From Hungatella sp. (GTDB lineage Bacteria; Bacillota; Clostridia; Lachnospirales; Lachnospiraceae): DNA of 64,000 nucleotides. Positions 16,930 to 26,213 of this stretch are shown here, in pieces. How positions within the stretch are numbered: the first letter of the stretch is position 1; each line of letters opens with the position of its first letter. The stretch is taken from positions 27,853 to 91,852 of the forward strand of contig JAAWBS010000014.1 of the NCBI GenBank assembly GCA_022792815.1. Direction: 5' to 3'. The notes beneath the pieces were generated by a model. That model saw only the letters and a program-made list of their open reading frames with translations. It had not been told where the DNA came from and did not search any database. Position numbers and translations under genes: made by a program.

Positions 16930-19274
16930 TCTCGCCTCTCTTCCCTGATCTGTATCACATCCCTTGCTCTCAGGACCTGCTGAAATCTTCCGGTCTCCCC
17001 GTTGACATTGAGGGTGACTGTACCCTTAGGGTGCTCCAGATCAATACCGGAATACTGGATCAGATCCATCAGATAATAGGGACGCCCGTCTTCCTTTTTG
17101 GGCAGACGCAGGCTCTCGCCGTTTAACAGAAACTCCACAGTCTCTCTCTCCGGAACCTGCCGAGGCGGTGCATCCGCCTCTTTTTCTTCCAAAGCATTGC
17201 CGGAAAGAGGCATAACCTTTCCGCCCAGACGGCTGAGCCTTTCCAGGGCCCCGCCTCCAGGAGCCGATGCCTCCGCCTCAGAACCTGCTGCCTGCTGCCC
17301 TCCGCCTAAAGCGGGCTCACTCTCTTTAGGTTCCCCTTGGACGAAAGCAGCCTGCACGTATTCCGCCTCTTTGTCTGCCAAAGCTTCTCTCACTTCCGGC
17401 TCTGTCCCTTCCTCCGGCGCTCTTTCCTCTTCCTCTTTGGCTGACAAGGCTTCCTGTTCTTTCTTCTCTGCCTCTTTGGTGGCCACCACTTCCTGATCTC
17501 TCCGCTCTGCCTCCTCCTCCGCCTTTCGCTCCGGCTCTTTAGCCGCCGGCGCCTCCTGCTCTCTTCTCTCCGCCTCGTTTGCCTCCGGCACTTCCTTTCT
17601 TTCCTCCGGCTTCTCCTCCTCCGGATACTTTATGGAAATCACATCTCCGTTTTTCAGCAACGTCTTCAAAGAGGCTCCCATCCCGTTGAGGCTGATGTCC
17701 GCAGCCGCAGCAGCCCCCTCCACGTCTTTCAGGCATGGTTTTGCCGCCTTTCCCTGGATGGCGGGTACAAACCGGATATCATCGCCCGCGTGGATGATAT
17801 CCGACAGCTTGCCCTCTTTTTGATTGATCAGAAGGGAGGCCGGCTCTGAGACAGTGCCGTAAAATACCTTCCGTTTTCCGTTGACCGTCACAGTCACATT
17901 GGTTCCCGGCCTGCCCATGATATCCCGGAAGTTATAGCCGTTCATCATCAGAAGATTGAGAGCCGTGAAGGTGCCGCTGCGGAACAGCTTGGCGGGACGC
18001 CCGTTTAAAGTCACCCGAAAGCTGTCATTGATCATGTTCAGCCCGGAAGACACCACGATTCCGAGGGGGGTGGCGTACTCCGGATTATTCAGGTCAACTT
18101 CCCTGGAAAATGCATTGGCCCGGAAGTAATTTCCCGCGATGGCCACACGGTTGGCATCCATGCCCAGGGCCTCCGTAATCCCCTCTTTTAACCCTGCCAG
18201 CTTGCTGCCTCCTCCGGCCAGAAACAGAGCCGACGGAGCCGTGCCGTTGATCTCGATGACCTTGTCCGCAATCTCCTTGGACAGCGCCTCCTCCGCTCCA
18301 CGGATACACTTGAAGATCTCGGTCCGGGAAAGCTTCTGCTCAAATCCCAGGATATCCGTAAAGCAGATCTCCTCATGATCGTCCAGCTGCATCTTCATGG
18401 ACTCTGCCGTGGAAAAATCCACCAGATACTGCCGCATAATCGTCTCGGTGACCTCATCTCCTGCCATTGTAGCCATAGTATAGCCGGTAACACTGCCGCC
18501 GGTGCAGGCGGCGATATCCGATGTTCCCGCCCCGATGTCCACCATGACTAAATTTAACAGCCTGATATTTTCCGGTATAGCCGCATTGATAGCGGCGATG
18601 GGCTCCAGAGTCAGGCTGGCTACTTCAAGGCCGATCTTGTTCATAGTGGTGTACAGGCTCTCCACCACTTCGCTGGGAAGAAATGTGGCAATCAGATCCA
18701 CTTTGATCTGCCGGCCTCTGTGATCCTTTAAGTTGGAGATCATATACTGATCCAGAAAATACTGACACACCGTGTATCCAACCAGATAGAACCGGCGGGC
18801 ATCCTCGGCCGATTCGTTGTCTGCCTCAAAGGCCTCCTCGGCTTTGGTGATGGCGCCGGCCTCCAGACGGCTGATAATCTCATCATCGATCAGCTGAGTT
18901 CCCGGCAGTTCCAGCTCATAATCTGCCCGCTTCGTCTTTAAGGCCCGCCCGGCGGCAGCCACACAGACTCTGGAAAGTTTTATGCGGGTCTTCTCCTCCA
19001 GGCGCTTTTTTATCTTTCCCGCCAGCCCGGACACTTTCTCAATGTTCTCGATCTGTCCGTCGTTCATGGCCCTCTGGGCATGTTCTTCCCGGTCTACGGC
19101 GATGATATTGACTTTTCCGTCCTCCACGACTCCCACCATGCCGATGATGCTCCGGGTTCCGATGTCCAGGGCAAATACCACGTCATTGTCCTGCTCCTTC
19201 ATGGGAATCTTTGCCTGTGGGAAGCCCTTTTCCCGCCTGGGAACCGGTGTTTTCTTTACTTGTGATCTAGCCAT
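16926..19274 (-). CDS. FtsA/PilM-like actin-family ATPase with long C-terminal extension
   Basis: 782 aa, nearly twice the length of normal FtsA. Residues 30-410 form an actin-like ATPase with FtsA-type layout: phosphate-1 loop LDIGTRSIIGMVG (about 36-48), an inserted 1C/SHS2-like region, phosphate-2 MVDIGAGTSDIA (about 245), and adenosine loop LFLAGGGSKLAG. After it come two small beta modules with the pattern xVNGK...LL...GDxIxI (about 455-560), a highly charged E/K/A repeat linker (about 560-700), and a final module (VEFLLNGESLRLP... RDVIQIREE). There is no C-terminal amphipathic helix of the kind FtsA uses to bind membrane. ATG at 19274 with GGAGGAAG. Probably a cell-division or envelope scaffold; role not established. 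Confidence 0.75.
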   Translation of the reverse strand: MARSQVKKTPVPRREKGFPQAKIPMKEQDNDVVFALDIGTRSIIGMVGVVEDGKVNIIAVDREEHAQRAMNDGQIENIEKVSGLAGKIKKRLEEKTRIKLSRVCVAAAGRALKTKRADYELELPGTQLIDDEIISRLEAGAITKAEEAFEADNESAEDARRFYLVGYTVCQYFLDQYMISNLKDHRGRQIKVDLIATFLPSEVVESLYTTMNKIGLEVASLTLEPIAAINAAIPENIRLLNLVMVDIGAGTSDIAACTGGSVTGYTMATMAGDEVTETIMRQYLVDFSTAESMKMQLDDHEEICFTDILGFEQKLSRTEIFKCIRGAEEALSKEIADKVIEINGTAPSALFLAGGGSKLAGLKEGITEALGMDANRVAIAGNYFRANAFSREVDLNNPEYATPLGIVVSSGLNMINDSFRVTLNGRPAKLFRSGTFTALNLLMMNGYNFRDIMGRPGTNVTVTVNGKRKVFYGTVSEPASLLINQKEGKLSDIIHAGDDIRFVPAIQGKAAKPCLKDVEGAAAAADISLNGMGASLKTLLKNGDVISIKYPEEEKPEERKEVPEANEAERREQEAPAAKEPERKAEEEAERRDQEVVATKEAEKKEQEALSAKEEEERAPEEGTEPEVREALADKEAEYVQAAFVQGEPKESEPALGGGQQAAGSEAEASAPGGGALERLSRLGGKVMPLSGNALEEKEADAPPRQVPERETVEFLLNGESLRLPKKEDGRPYYLMDLIQYSGIDLEHPKGTVTLNVNGETGRFQQVLRARDVIQIREERRE

Positions 19275-19296
19275 ACTTCCTCCTGCATCTTTTTGC

Positions 19297-19359
19297 GGGT
19301 CCCAAAGTCCAAACTCCTCCTGTAAGCTGGCTTACTTCGGATTTTGGACCTTTTGACCC
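19297..19359 (-). promoter_or_regulatory. Long leader hairpin upstream of the FtsA-like gene
   Basis: Just after the predicted start of transcription: 17-nt arms at about 19297-19313 and 19343-19359 pair at 15 positions (one wobble), with an inner GTAAG/CTTAC stem. No T-run follows. It could protect the mRNA 5' end or regulate translation of the gene, whose ribosome site lies 9 nt further on. Confidence 0.6.
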
Positions 19360-19369
19360 TGGTATCATC

Positions 19370-19398
19370 ATTATATAAAAAGAATCCCTGTCTGTAAA
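19370..19398 (-). promoter_or_regulatory. sigma-A promoter of the FtsA-like/surE operon
   Basis: Minus strand -35 TTTACA (19393-19398), 17-nt spacer, -10 TATAAT (19370-19375). The start near 19363 leads straight into the leader hairpin. It lies immediately below the stop of the upstream LRR gene at 19413. Confidence 0.85.
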
Positions 19399-19412
19399 TG
19401 ATTTTCCGGCCT

Positions 19413-21197
19413 CTACTCATAAATCGTCACATAGGACTCCGTGTTCACTTCTACATCTCCCGAAAATCGGATGCCCGTGGCAGCTTCCTTGTCCACGGAG
19501 AGCTGCTCCAGCTTTTTACAGGCCAAAAGAGGCGACAGATCCTGGAGCTCATTATCCTGAAGGCTGCACACCCTTAAGTCCTCAAGCTCTGAGACAAACG
19601 AAATTTCCGCCAGCTCGCAGCCGTCCAGATACAGCCTTTTCACGTTGGGATAGTGAGACAAAAATCCGAAGTCCAGCGCCTCTTCAGTCTGTACATCTTT
19701 TGGAAAGCAATTTAAAAAGGCGATCTCCTCCAGGGCGGGATTGTCGGATAAAAGCTGGGGATTCAGTAAGATATCCGTCTCGGTTGACATCCGCTTGCCG
19801 TAGCGAAACGCCTCCAGTCTCGGAAGGTTCAAAACAGCCTCCAATCCCGCAAGGTCGGAATCCCAGAAATTATCCAGATAGAGAAGTTCCAGATTGGACA
19901 GAGAACCAAGGGAAGATACATCTGTGGGGACCTGGTACTCGTCGATGGCCATATGGAGCTTTAACACCTTCAGGCTCTCCATGGCTGCCAGCTTCTTTAG
20001 AGCCTCGGGATCATTTACCGCTATGATCAGTTCCTCAAGATTCCCCAGTTTCTCGATCTCACCGGGCGGGATATATTCGGTGTCCAGAAACTCCACGCTC
20101 ACAAGATCGGGAAGCTTTGCAAGAACCGTCAGATCCGGCTCCTCTCCCGTATAGACAGACAGCTGTTTTAGATCGGTCAGATGCTCCAGAAATTTACAGT
20201 CTCCAAACTCCACGTGATCGATGTAGAGACTCTCAAGCCCGGACAACTTCCCTAAATCCTCCAGCCCGGTGTAGCTCTCCCCGCAGCGCAGTTTCAGCCT
20301 CTCAAGCTTGGGGCACTGAGCCAGAAAACTTACATCCACCACCTTGTCCGGCAGATTGGTGTCCACCTCCAGCTCCACAAGGTTTTGATACTGGCCGATC
20401 TGCTCTAAGTCCCTGGCCATGATCCCCATATGGAGCACCTCAATCTGCGCCGGATCCAGGACAGCGGACACCGTAGCCAGGCTGTCCTTGGTGTCCACAC
20501 AGGTGATCTGATTCTCCTCGGGAAAGCTGTTTAAGGACATCCACACGCTCTCGGTAGTGTCGATCCTGGTGAGGCCGGTGAGCATAGTATAGTCAGACGG
20601 CCAGCTCACCCGATGCATGCGGTAGGTCCATTTTTTTATAGTATCCTGAAACTCCTCCTCGCTTTCGCAGTCCTTGTAGTCGGTAAAGCTGTAGGAGATC
20701 ACATTGTAGGTCTCGCTTCCCTCGCTCTCATAAGAGCATTTGATATAGCGGATGCTCTCCAGCTCCTCCTCCGTGATGTCTCTGTATTCTTTCTCAAAGA
20801 TATCCTGGAAGAAGATGACCAGAAGCTCCCCGTGGGCATCCACCGGGATATCCTTGTCTGACGTGGAAAAGACAGATTTCTTTGCCGCGATGTTGAATCC
20901 TAAGATGATCACCACCAGCACTGCGGCCACAGCCAGAAAGATCAGGAGAGCATTTCTGGCGCTGCCGATGGCCCGGCGCATCTCCTTGTCTCCGCTGTAA
21001 TCCACCTGTATGTTGATGACTGTGCCCTTGGCCTCGTCGATGAGATATTTTTGTCCGCAGTAAGGGCAGACGGCGTGGGTTCTGTCAATCAGCTCCAGAA
21101 CACCGCCGCAGTTTCTGCACTCTAAGCCCATCAGTTCCGGCTTCTCGTTGGTGGCAGAAGTATGTATGGTAATTTGCTGATCTTTTTGGTCGTTCAT
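19413..21197 (-). CDS. Zinc-ribbon, single-pass membrane protein with leucine-rich repeats
   Basis: 594 aa. Residues 25-55 form a zinc ribbon (CRNCGG then CPYCGQ) on the cytoplasmic side; one transmembrane helix at about 82-106; the remainder is outside and holds about a dozen irregular leucine-rich repeats (LERLKL, LESLYI, LKQLSV, LEELII, LKVLKL, LELLYL, VKRLYL). It is a paralogue of the next gene upstream, which shares the zinc ribbon, the helix, and the block ITxExLxxIxY after it. Ribosome site GGGAGGG. No enzymatic motif. An envelope sensor or protein-interaction scaffold is plausible. Confidence 0.65.
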   Translation of the reverse strand: MNDQKDQQITIHTSATNEKPELMGLECRNCGGVLELIDRTHAVCPYCGQKYLIDEAKGTVINIQVDYSGDKEMRRAIGSARNALLIFLAVAAVLVVIILGFNIAAKKSVFSTSDKDIPVDAHGELLVIFFQDIFEKEYRDITEEELESIRYIKCSYESEGSETYNVISYSFTDYKDCESEEEFQDTIKKWTYRMHRVSWPSDYTMLTGLTRIDTTESVWMSLNSFPEENQITCVDTKDSLATVSAVLDPAQIEVLHMGIMARDLEQIGQYQNLVELEVDTNLPDKVVDVSFLAQCPKLERLKLRCGESYTGLEDLGKLSGLESLYIDHVEFGDCKFLEHLTDLKQLSVYTGEEPDLTVLAKLPDLVSVEFLDTEYIPPGEIEKLGNLEELIIAVNDPEALKKLAAMESLKVLKLHMAIDEYQVPTDVSSLGSLSNLELLYLDNFWDSDLAGLEAVLNLPRLEAFRYGKRMSTETDILLNPQLLSDNPALEEIAFLNCFPKDVQTEEALDFGFLSHYPNVKRLYLDGCELAEISFVSELEDLRVCSLQDNELQDLSPLLACKKLEQLSVDKEAATGIRFSGDVEVNTESYVTIYE

Positions 21198-21219
21198 AGG
21201 AATCCCTCCCTTTGCCGTC

Positions 21220-22197
21220 TCATTCCCGGATCAGGACGATCCGTTCCCCGTAAGTCTCCACAAGCCGTTCCCACTCCTCATCTGTGATATACCAGGCTGT
21301 TTTTCCGGATATGGCAAAGGATTTGAGCGAAGGAAGGGTCAGAAGCTGTTCCACCATTTCATAGGTATCCTCTTCCTTCATGGTCACATGGTACAGCACC
21401 AATTGCTCCAGCCTGTCAAATCCTTGGAACATATCCACGTCTTTTAAGGTCGCGCCATCCAGAAGAAATCCCTTTATCCCTCGAAGGTTTGCCATAAAGG
21501 AAAAATCTTCCAGATCCTCTGCCTCCAAAAGAAGCACCTCCTCCAATGTTTCCGGATTGACCTGATCGAAAAACTCGGGAGTGCCGTACTTTGAAAGACC
21601 GTTTTTACAGCAGAGATAGCGCAGCACATTATCCCGGGGCAGGGTGTAGTTCTGCCAGCCGTCGGTGTACAGCTCCAGCCGGGTCAGACCTGTAAAATAC
21701 TGGGTGTTGGTGGGAGAAAAATCGTCTGTGCTCCCCTCAATCTCGATGATCTCCAGGGTCTTTTCGTAGGTCCCCATGTCCTGATAGTCGTAGACGTCCT
21801 CAAAACTGTAGGTGAACGAATACTTCTTTCCCCTCTCGATCTTCAGATATTTTATCCGGTCAAGGTCCTCCGGGGTAATATCGGCGATGGGCTTGTCGTA
21901 GGCCTCCATGAGGAAGTCCCGGACCACCACACAAAACCGGCTGGCCGACATCACCAGGCGGCCTGTGTAGTACTGATATCCGGCCACCGCCAGGGCCCCG
22001 ATGAGGATGGCCGCGGCCGCGCACAGCAGGATCGTCTTTCCCACCGACACCCGGACAGACACCTTGTGGAGCCGGTCCGCGGATACATAGTACTTTCTCC
22101 CGCAGGAACTGCACTGGTACTCATAGGTGTTGATCCGCACCAGGCAGCCGCCACAGGACTGACATGGTTTTTCGCTTTCTTGTGACATATGGCTCAT
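21220..22197 (-). CDS. Short paralogue of the zinc-ribbon/leucine-rich-repeat membrane protein
   Basis: 325 aa. Zinc ribbon CQSCGG...CSSCGRKYY at the N-terminus, one transmembrane helix (TILLCAAAAILIGALAVAGY), then an outside domain equivalent to the juxtamembrane part of the neighbour (ITPEDLDRIKYLKI) and only three to four leucine-rich repeats (GLTRLELY, LEEVLLL, LEQLVLY). The ATG at 22197 (GGAGG 5 nt upstream) is preferred to a TTG at 22212. It follows proA by 11 nt and precedes its larger paralogue by 22 nt, consistent with tandem duplication then divergence. Confidence 0.65.
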   Translation of the reverse strand: MSHMSQESEKPCQSCGGCLVRINTYEYQCSSCGRKYYVSADRLHKVSVRVSVGKTILLCAAAAILIGALAVAGYQYYTGRLVMSASRFCVVVRDFLMEAYDKPIADITPEDLDRIKYLKIERGKKYSFTYSFEDVYDYQDMGTYEKTLEIIEIEGSTDDFSPTNTQYFTGLTRLELYTDGWQNYTLPRDNVLRYLCCKNGLSKYGTPEFFDQVNPETLEEVLLLEAEDLEDFSFMANLRGIKGFLLDGATLKDVDMFQGFDRLEQLVLYHVTMKEEDTYEMVEQLLTLPSLKSFAISGKTAWYITDEEWERLVETYGERIVLIRE

Positions 22198-22208
22198 AGG
22201 TTCCTCCC

Positions 22209-23450
22209 TCAAAGTCGGATCTGACCGCTTCCGTAGATCACATACTTGGTGGTGGTCAGAGCCTTAAGCCCCATAGGTCCTCTGGCGTGAAGCTTCTGAG
22301 TGCTGATTCCGATCTCCGCCCCGAAGCCAAACTCAAAGCCGTCCGTAAACCTGGTGGAGGCGTTGACATAGACCGCCGCCGCATCGATCTCCTCCAAAAA
22401 TCGCTGGGCATTGGCGTAATCCGATGTGATGATGGCCTCCGAGTGTTTGGTGTTATACCGGTTGATGTGGCTGATGGCCTCGTCTAAGGAGCCCACGATC
22501 TTTACCGAGAGGATGTAATCCAGATATTCCGCTCCCCAGTCTTCCTCTGCAGCCGGCATAAACTCCGGCACCACTCGTCTTGCCTCCTCGTCTCCCCGGA
22601 TTTCCACCTGGCTGAGAACCCCTCTCAGCCTGGGGAGAAATGTCTCTGCCACTGCCCTGTGAACCACCAGAGACTCACAGGCATTGCAGACTCCGATCCT
22701 CTGGGTCTTGGCATTCTCTATGATCCTCAAGGCCATATCAAAATCCGCCGACTCATCCACAAAGATATGGCAGTTGCCTGTGCCCGTCTCGATGACCGGC
22801 ACCGTGCTGTTCTCCACCACCGAGCGGATCAGCCCCGCGCCGCCTCTGGGGATCAGCACATCCACATACCGGTTCATCTTCATCAATTCCATCGCAGCCC
22901 CGCGGCCGGTGTCCTCGATTAGCCAGACCCCGTCAGCGGGAAGGTTCTCCCTCTCAAGGCCTTTCTTGATACAGGCCACAATGGCCTTGTTGGAGCACAG
23001 GGCATCGCTGCCCCCTTTTAAGATCACCCCGTTGCCTGTCTTAAAGCACAGGCCGAAGGCATCTGCCGTCACGTTGGGCCTGGCCTCATAGATGATGCCG
23101 ACCACCCCCAGAGGGACTCTCTTCTCCCCGATGAGAAGCCCGTTGGGCCGTGGTTTCATGGACAATACCTCCCCGATGGGATCCTCCAGATCCGCCACAT
23201 CCATAAGCCCTCTTGCCATGGAGGTGATGCGGCTTTCGTCCAGATGCAGCCGGTCCACAAGCCCCGGCTTCATCCCTTTTTCCAAGGCCGCCTTCACATC
23301 CTCCTCGTTGGCCGCTGAGATCTCCTCCCTGCCTTCCAGGATGGCCGCCGCCGCCGCCGCAAGCCCTCTGTTCCTCTCGGCCGTGCCCATATGGCTCATC
23401 ATCTCCGAAGCCTTTTTTACTCTGGCTCCCATCTGCTCCAAAGCCGTCAT
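22209..23450 (-). CDS. proA: Gamma-glutamyl phosphate reductase
   Basis: Second step of proline synthesis: reduces gamma-glutamyl phosphate to glutamate semialdehyde with NADPH. 413 aa from the ATG at 23450 (MTALEQMG), which matches family N-termini and follows AAGGAG. An in-frame ATG at 23486 overlapping the preceding stop is an alternative. Catalytic cysteine in [12 protein letters not shown]; dehydrogenase-fold motif [12 protein letters not shown]. It is with proB, separated by a DUF896 gene. Confidence 0.95.
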   Translation of the reverse strand: MTALEQMGARVKKASEMMSHMGTAERNRGLAAAAAAILEGREEISAANEEDVKAALEKGMKPGLVDRLHLDESRITSMARGLMDVADLEDPIGEVLSMKPRPNGLLIGEKRVPLGVVGIIYEARPNVTADAFGLCFKTGNGVILKGGSDALCSNKAIVACIKKGLERENLPADGVWLIEDTGRGAAMELMKMNRYVDVLIPRGGAGLIRSVVENSTVPVIETGTGNCHIFVDESADFDMALRIIENAKTQRIGVCNACESLVVHRAVAETFLPRLRGVLSQVEIRGDEEARRVVPEFMPAAEEDWGAEYLDYILSVKIVGSLDEAISHINRYNTKHSEAIITSDYANAQRFLEEIDAAAVYVNASTRFTDGFEFGFGAEIGISTQKLHARGPMGLKALTTTKYVIYGSGQIRL

Positions 23451-23482
23451 GTCTCTCCTTCTCCCTTCCTGACCCTTTTCCC

Positions 23483-23707
23483 TCATACCTCTTTGACTCC
23501 TCCGAATTTCTTCCCCAGATCCGTGACAGTCCCGTCTTTCTCCTGGATGGAAATCCGGTTGAGATTGGCTCTCATATTCACCCGTATTGCCTCGATATAC
23601 TTCCGGCGAAGCTCCTTCTGCTCCGCAGCCTCCTCCTCAGACAGCCCTGTGTCCTGAGATTTATGGTACAGCTCATTGATACGATCAATCATCTCCTGTG
23701 TAATCAC
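23483..23707 (-). CDS. DUF896 (YnzC/YozN-type) small protein
   Basis: 74 aa, helical hairpin. The IxRINELYxKxxxxGLSxxExxEQxxLRxxYIxxxRxNxRxxL pattern identifies the DUF896 family, which is common in Firmicutes as small cytoplasmic proteins of poorly known function. It sits between proB and proA, likely in the same transcript. Confidence 0.9.
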   Translation of the reverse strand: MITQEMIDRINELYHKSQDTGLSEEEAAEQKELRRKYIEAIRVNMRANLNRISIQEKDGTVTDLGKKFGGVKEV

Positions 23708-23747
23708 AAGCTCTCCTCCTGGTTATCAATCGGCATGCGCCTCTTCT

Positions 23748-24611
23748 CTAATACTCATGGTTTAGATAGTGCATAAGGTCAAAGTTTAAGTTCTCGTGGG
23801 CCAGGAACAGTGTGCCTGTATCCTCGCCCCGAAGAATCCGGTCGATGACCTCCACCTGGTCTCCGTTGGCGATAACCATGTCGGAGCCGCTGTCCGTGGC
23901 GATCCTGGCTGCCGCCAGCTTGGCCGCCATGCCTCCCGTCCCCACATCACTGCCTGTCACAGCCTTTCCCATGGACAGAAGCTCCGGGGTGATCTCCGGC
24001 ACAAGGCTGATAAACTCTGCCTCATGATTGGTCCTTGGGTCGTCGGAATAGAGTCCGTCGATGTCCGACAAAAGGATCAGAAGATCCGCGTCAATCAGGG
24101 CCGCCACGATGGCGGAGAGGCGGTCATTGTCTCCAAAGCTGTCCAAAAACGGGATCTCCGACGTGGACACCGTGTCGTTTTCATTGACAATGGGAACCGC
24201 TCCCAGAGCCAGAAGCTCCTCGAAGGTGTTCTGGGCGTTGTATCGGGAACTGTCGTTTATCATGGTGTCTTTGGTCAGAAGGATCTGGGCCGCAACCTGG
24301 TTGTACTCCGCAAACAGCTTCTGATACACCATCATCAGTCTGGCCTGGCCCACCGCCGCAAAGGCCTGCCTCTGGGCCAGACTGTCCGGCTTCTTCGGAT
24401 GATGAAGGGCCTGCCTGCCTGTGGCGATGGCTCCGGATGACACCAGCACCACCTCTCTGCCCTCACCTTTTAGATCACTGATCACCCTCACCAGCCGTTC
24501 TATCTTCAGCAGGTTCAAATCCCCGGACTCCGGGTGAGTCAGGGAAGAAGAACCGATCTTTATCACCACTCTCTTTTTCTCTTTTAATCCGTCTCTCGCT
24601 GAACCGTTCAT
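23748..24611 (-). CDS. proB: Glutamate 5-kinase, short form without PUA domain
   Basis: First step of proline synthesis (ATP-dependent gamma-phosphorylation of glutamate). 287 aa amino-acid-kinase fold: VVIKIGSSSLT at the N-terminus, SSGAIATG, IVNENDTVS, and DVGTGGMAAKL-type phosphate loop. It ends about 80-100 residues short of enzymes that carry a C-terminal PUA domain, a known variant. Expected feedback inhibition by proline. Confidence 0.95.
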   Translation of the reverse strand: MNGSARDGLKEKKRVVIKIGSSSLTHPESGDLNLLKIERLVRVISDLKGEGREVVLVSSGAIATGRQALHHPKKPDSLAQRQAFAAVGQARLMMVYQKLFAEYNQVAAQILLTKDTMINDSSRYNAQNTFEELLALGAVPIVNENDTVSTSEIPFLDSFGDNDRLSAIVAALIDADLLILLSDIDGLYSDDPRTNHEAEFISLVPEITPELLSMGKAVTGSDVGTGGMAAKLAAARIATDSGSDMVIANGDQVEVIDRILRGEDTGTLFLAHENLNFDLMHYLNHEY

Positions 24612-24620
24612 CCTGCCTCC

Positions 24621-26213
24621 TTATCTCATGGCCCTGTAGGTCCGGGCGATCTCCTCCGCCACCCGAAGCCCGTCCATGGCCGCCGAAGTGATACCTCCGG
24701 CGTAACCCGCCCCCTCGCCGCAGGGGTACAGCCCTCTCACCTGGCTCTGCAGGCTCTCGTCTCTGTGTATCCGCACCGGGGAGGACGTGCGGCTCTCGAC
24801 CCCTGCCAGGATACTGTCCGGCCTGGCAAATCCCCGGATCCGATGTTCAAACTGATCGATCCCCTCCGCCAGAGGACCATGGAGGGACTCCGGAAGCAGT
24901 CTGCGCAGATTGGCAAATCCATATCTCCCCTTCATCTGGGGGATCACGCCTCCAAAGCCGCCTGAGCACACATCGGCCTTAAAGTCCCCGTAGAGCTGCA
25001 CGGGGACGGCTCCGTCTCCCAGCCTGTAGGCCTGTGCCTCCAGCCGGCGCTGAAATTCCACTCCGGACAGAGGCGAATCCCCGGGGAAATCCTCCGGCGT
25101 CACGGTGACGATCACCGCACTGTTGGCGTTTTCTCCCCCTCTGTCATGATTGCTCATGCCGTTGACAGCCAGCCGTCCCGTCTCCGACGATGCGTTGACC
25201 ACATAGCCTCCCGGACACATGCAGAAGGTATAGACCCCTCTTCCCTCCGATGACTGCCAAGCCGCCTTGTAGGATGCCGGTCCTAACAGGCGGGCATTCT
25301 CCTCCCCGTACTGGGACACATTGATCATCTCCTGGGGATGCTGAATCCGCAGTCCCACGGCAAAGGACTTGGCCGCCATGGGGATCTGCCTGTCCCAGAG
25401 CATGGAAAAGGTATCCCTGGCACTGTGACCGACGGCGAGAACCACTGCCTGGGCCCGGATTCGCTCCCCGCTCTCCAGCTCCACGCCTGTGATCCGATTC
25501 TCTCGGATGACCAGATCCGTCACATGGGCGCCGAACCGCACCTGTCCTCCCATCTTCAGGATGTCTAGCCGGATCCTCTTGACCACCTGGCTCAGCACGT
25601 CGGTTCCGATGTGAGGCTTCTGGACATAGAGGATCTCTTTGTCGGCACCGTACTCCGTCAAAAGCCTTAACACTTCCCGGTTTCTCATAGCCGGGTCCTT
25701 CACCAGGGTATTCAGCTTTCCGTCGGAAAATGTGCCTGCTCCTCCCTCCCCGAACTGGACGTTGGATTCCGGATCCAGGACACCGCCTGCCCAAAAAGCC
25801 TCCACCTTCCCCTTTCGGCTGTCCACATCCTCCCCCCGCTCCAAAATCAGAGGACAATACCCGGCCTTAGCCAGCATAAGGCCGCAAAATAAGCCTGCCG
25901 GGCCGCTTCCGACGATCACGGGAGGACCTTCTAAAACCTTCTCTCCCGGTTCCGGAAACCGGTAGCTCTCCTCTCTGATCAGGCTGACCTGGGTGCTCTT
26001 TGCCCTCCTTGCGGTCTGGGCCTCTCTCTTCGTCCTGACATCCACAGTATAGGTATAAAAGATATCGCTCTTCCTCCTGGCATCCAAGGACTGTCTCACA
26101 ATCTGCAATTCGTCCACTTCCTCCACGGGGATCCTCAAAATCTTTGCAGCCTTGTTTTGGATCTCCGTCTCTCCATGATTCATGGGAAGTCTCAGCTGAC
26201 TGATCCGTATCAT
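24621..26213 (-). CDS. FAD-dependent oxidoreductase of the long (530-aa) clostridial family
   Basis: 530 aa. The N-terminal 90 residues form a small domain (LRIPVEEVDELQIVRQSLDAR), then a Rossmann FAD-binding motif VIVGSGPAGLFCGLMLAKAG and a family-specific region (FGEGGAGTFSDGKLNT). The C-terminus closes the FAD site (LYPCGEGAGYAGGITSAA). Substrate unknown; these proteins are often annotated only as FAD-dependent dehydrogenases. The ATG overlaps the stop of the next FAD protein (ATGA). Confidence 0.85.
   Translation of the reverse strand: MIRISQLRLPMNHGETEIQNKAAKILRIPVEEVDELQIVRQSLDARRKSDIFYTYTVDVRTKREAQTARRAKSTQVSLIREESYRFPEPGEKVLEGPPVIVGSGPAGLFCGLMLAKAGYCPLILERGEDVDSRKGKVEAFWAGGVLDPESNVQFGEGGAGTFSDGKLNTLVKDPAMRNREVLRLLTEYGADKEILYVQKPHIGTDVLSQVVKRIRLDILKMGGQVRFGAHVTDLVIRENRITGVELESGERIRAQAVVLAVGHSARDTFSMLWDRQIPMAAKSFAVGLRIQHPQEMINVSQYGEENARLLGPASYKAAWQSSEGRGVYTFCMCPGGYVVNASSETGRLAVNGMSNHDRGGENANSAVIVTVTPEDFPGDSPLSGVEFQRRLEAQAYRLGDGAVPVQLYGDFKADVCSGGFGGVIPQMKGRYGFANLRRLLPESLHGPLAEGIDQFEHRIRGFARPDSILAGVESRTSSPVRIHRDESLQSQVRGLYPCGEGAGYAGGITSAAMDGLRVAEEIARTYRAMR

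Noticed and set aside
12047..19370. Shared GGGTC...GACCC repeat element at 12055 and 19297
   Set aside because: The outer five bases and a following GTATCAT agree, but the inner sequences differ, so this is more likely coincidence than a dispersed repeat.
22209..23486. proA start at 23486
   Set aside because: An ATGA overlap is tempting, but the N-terminus from 23450 matches the family and has a better ribosome site; recorded as an alternative.
23748..24611. Truncated proB pseudogene
   Set aside because: The missing PUA domain is a common natural variant; catalytic motifs are complete.
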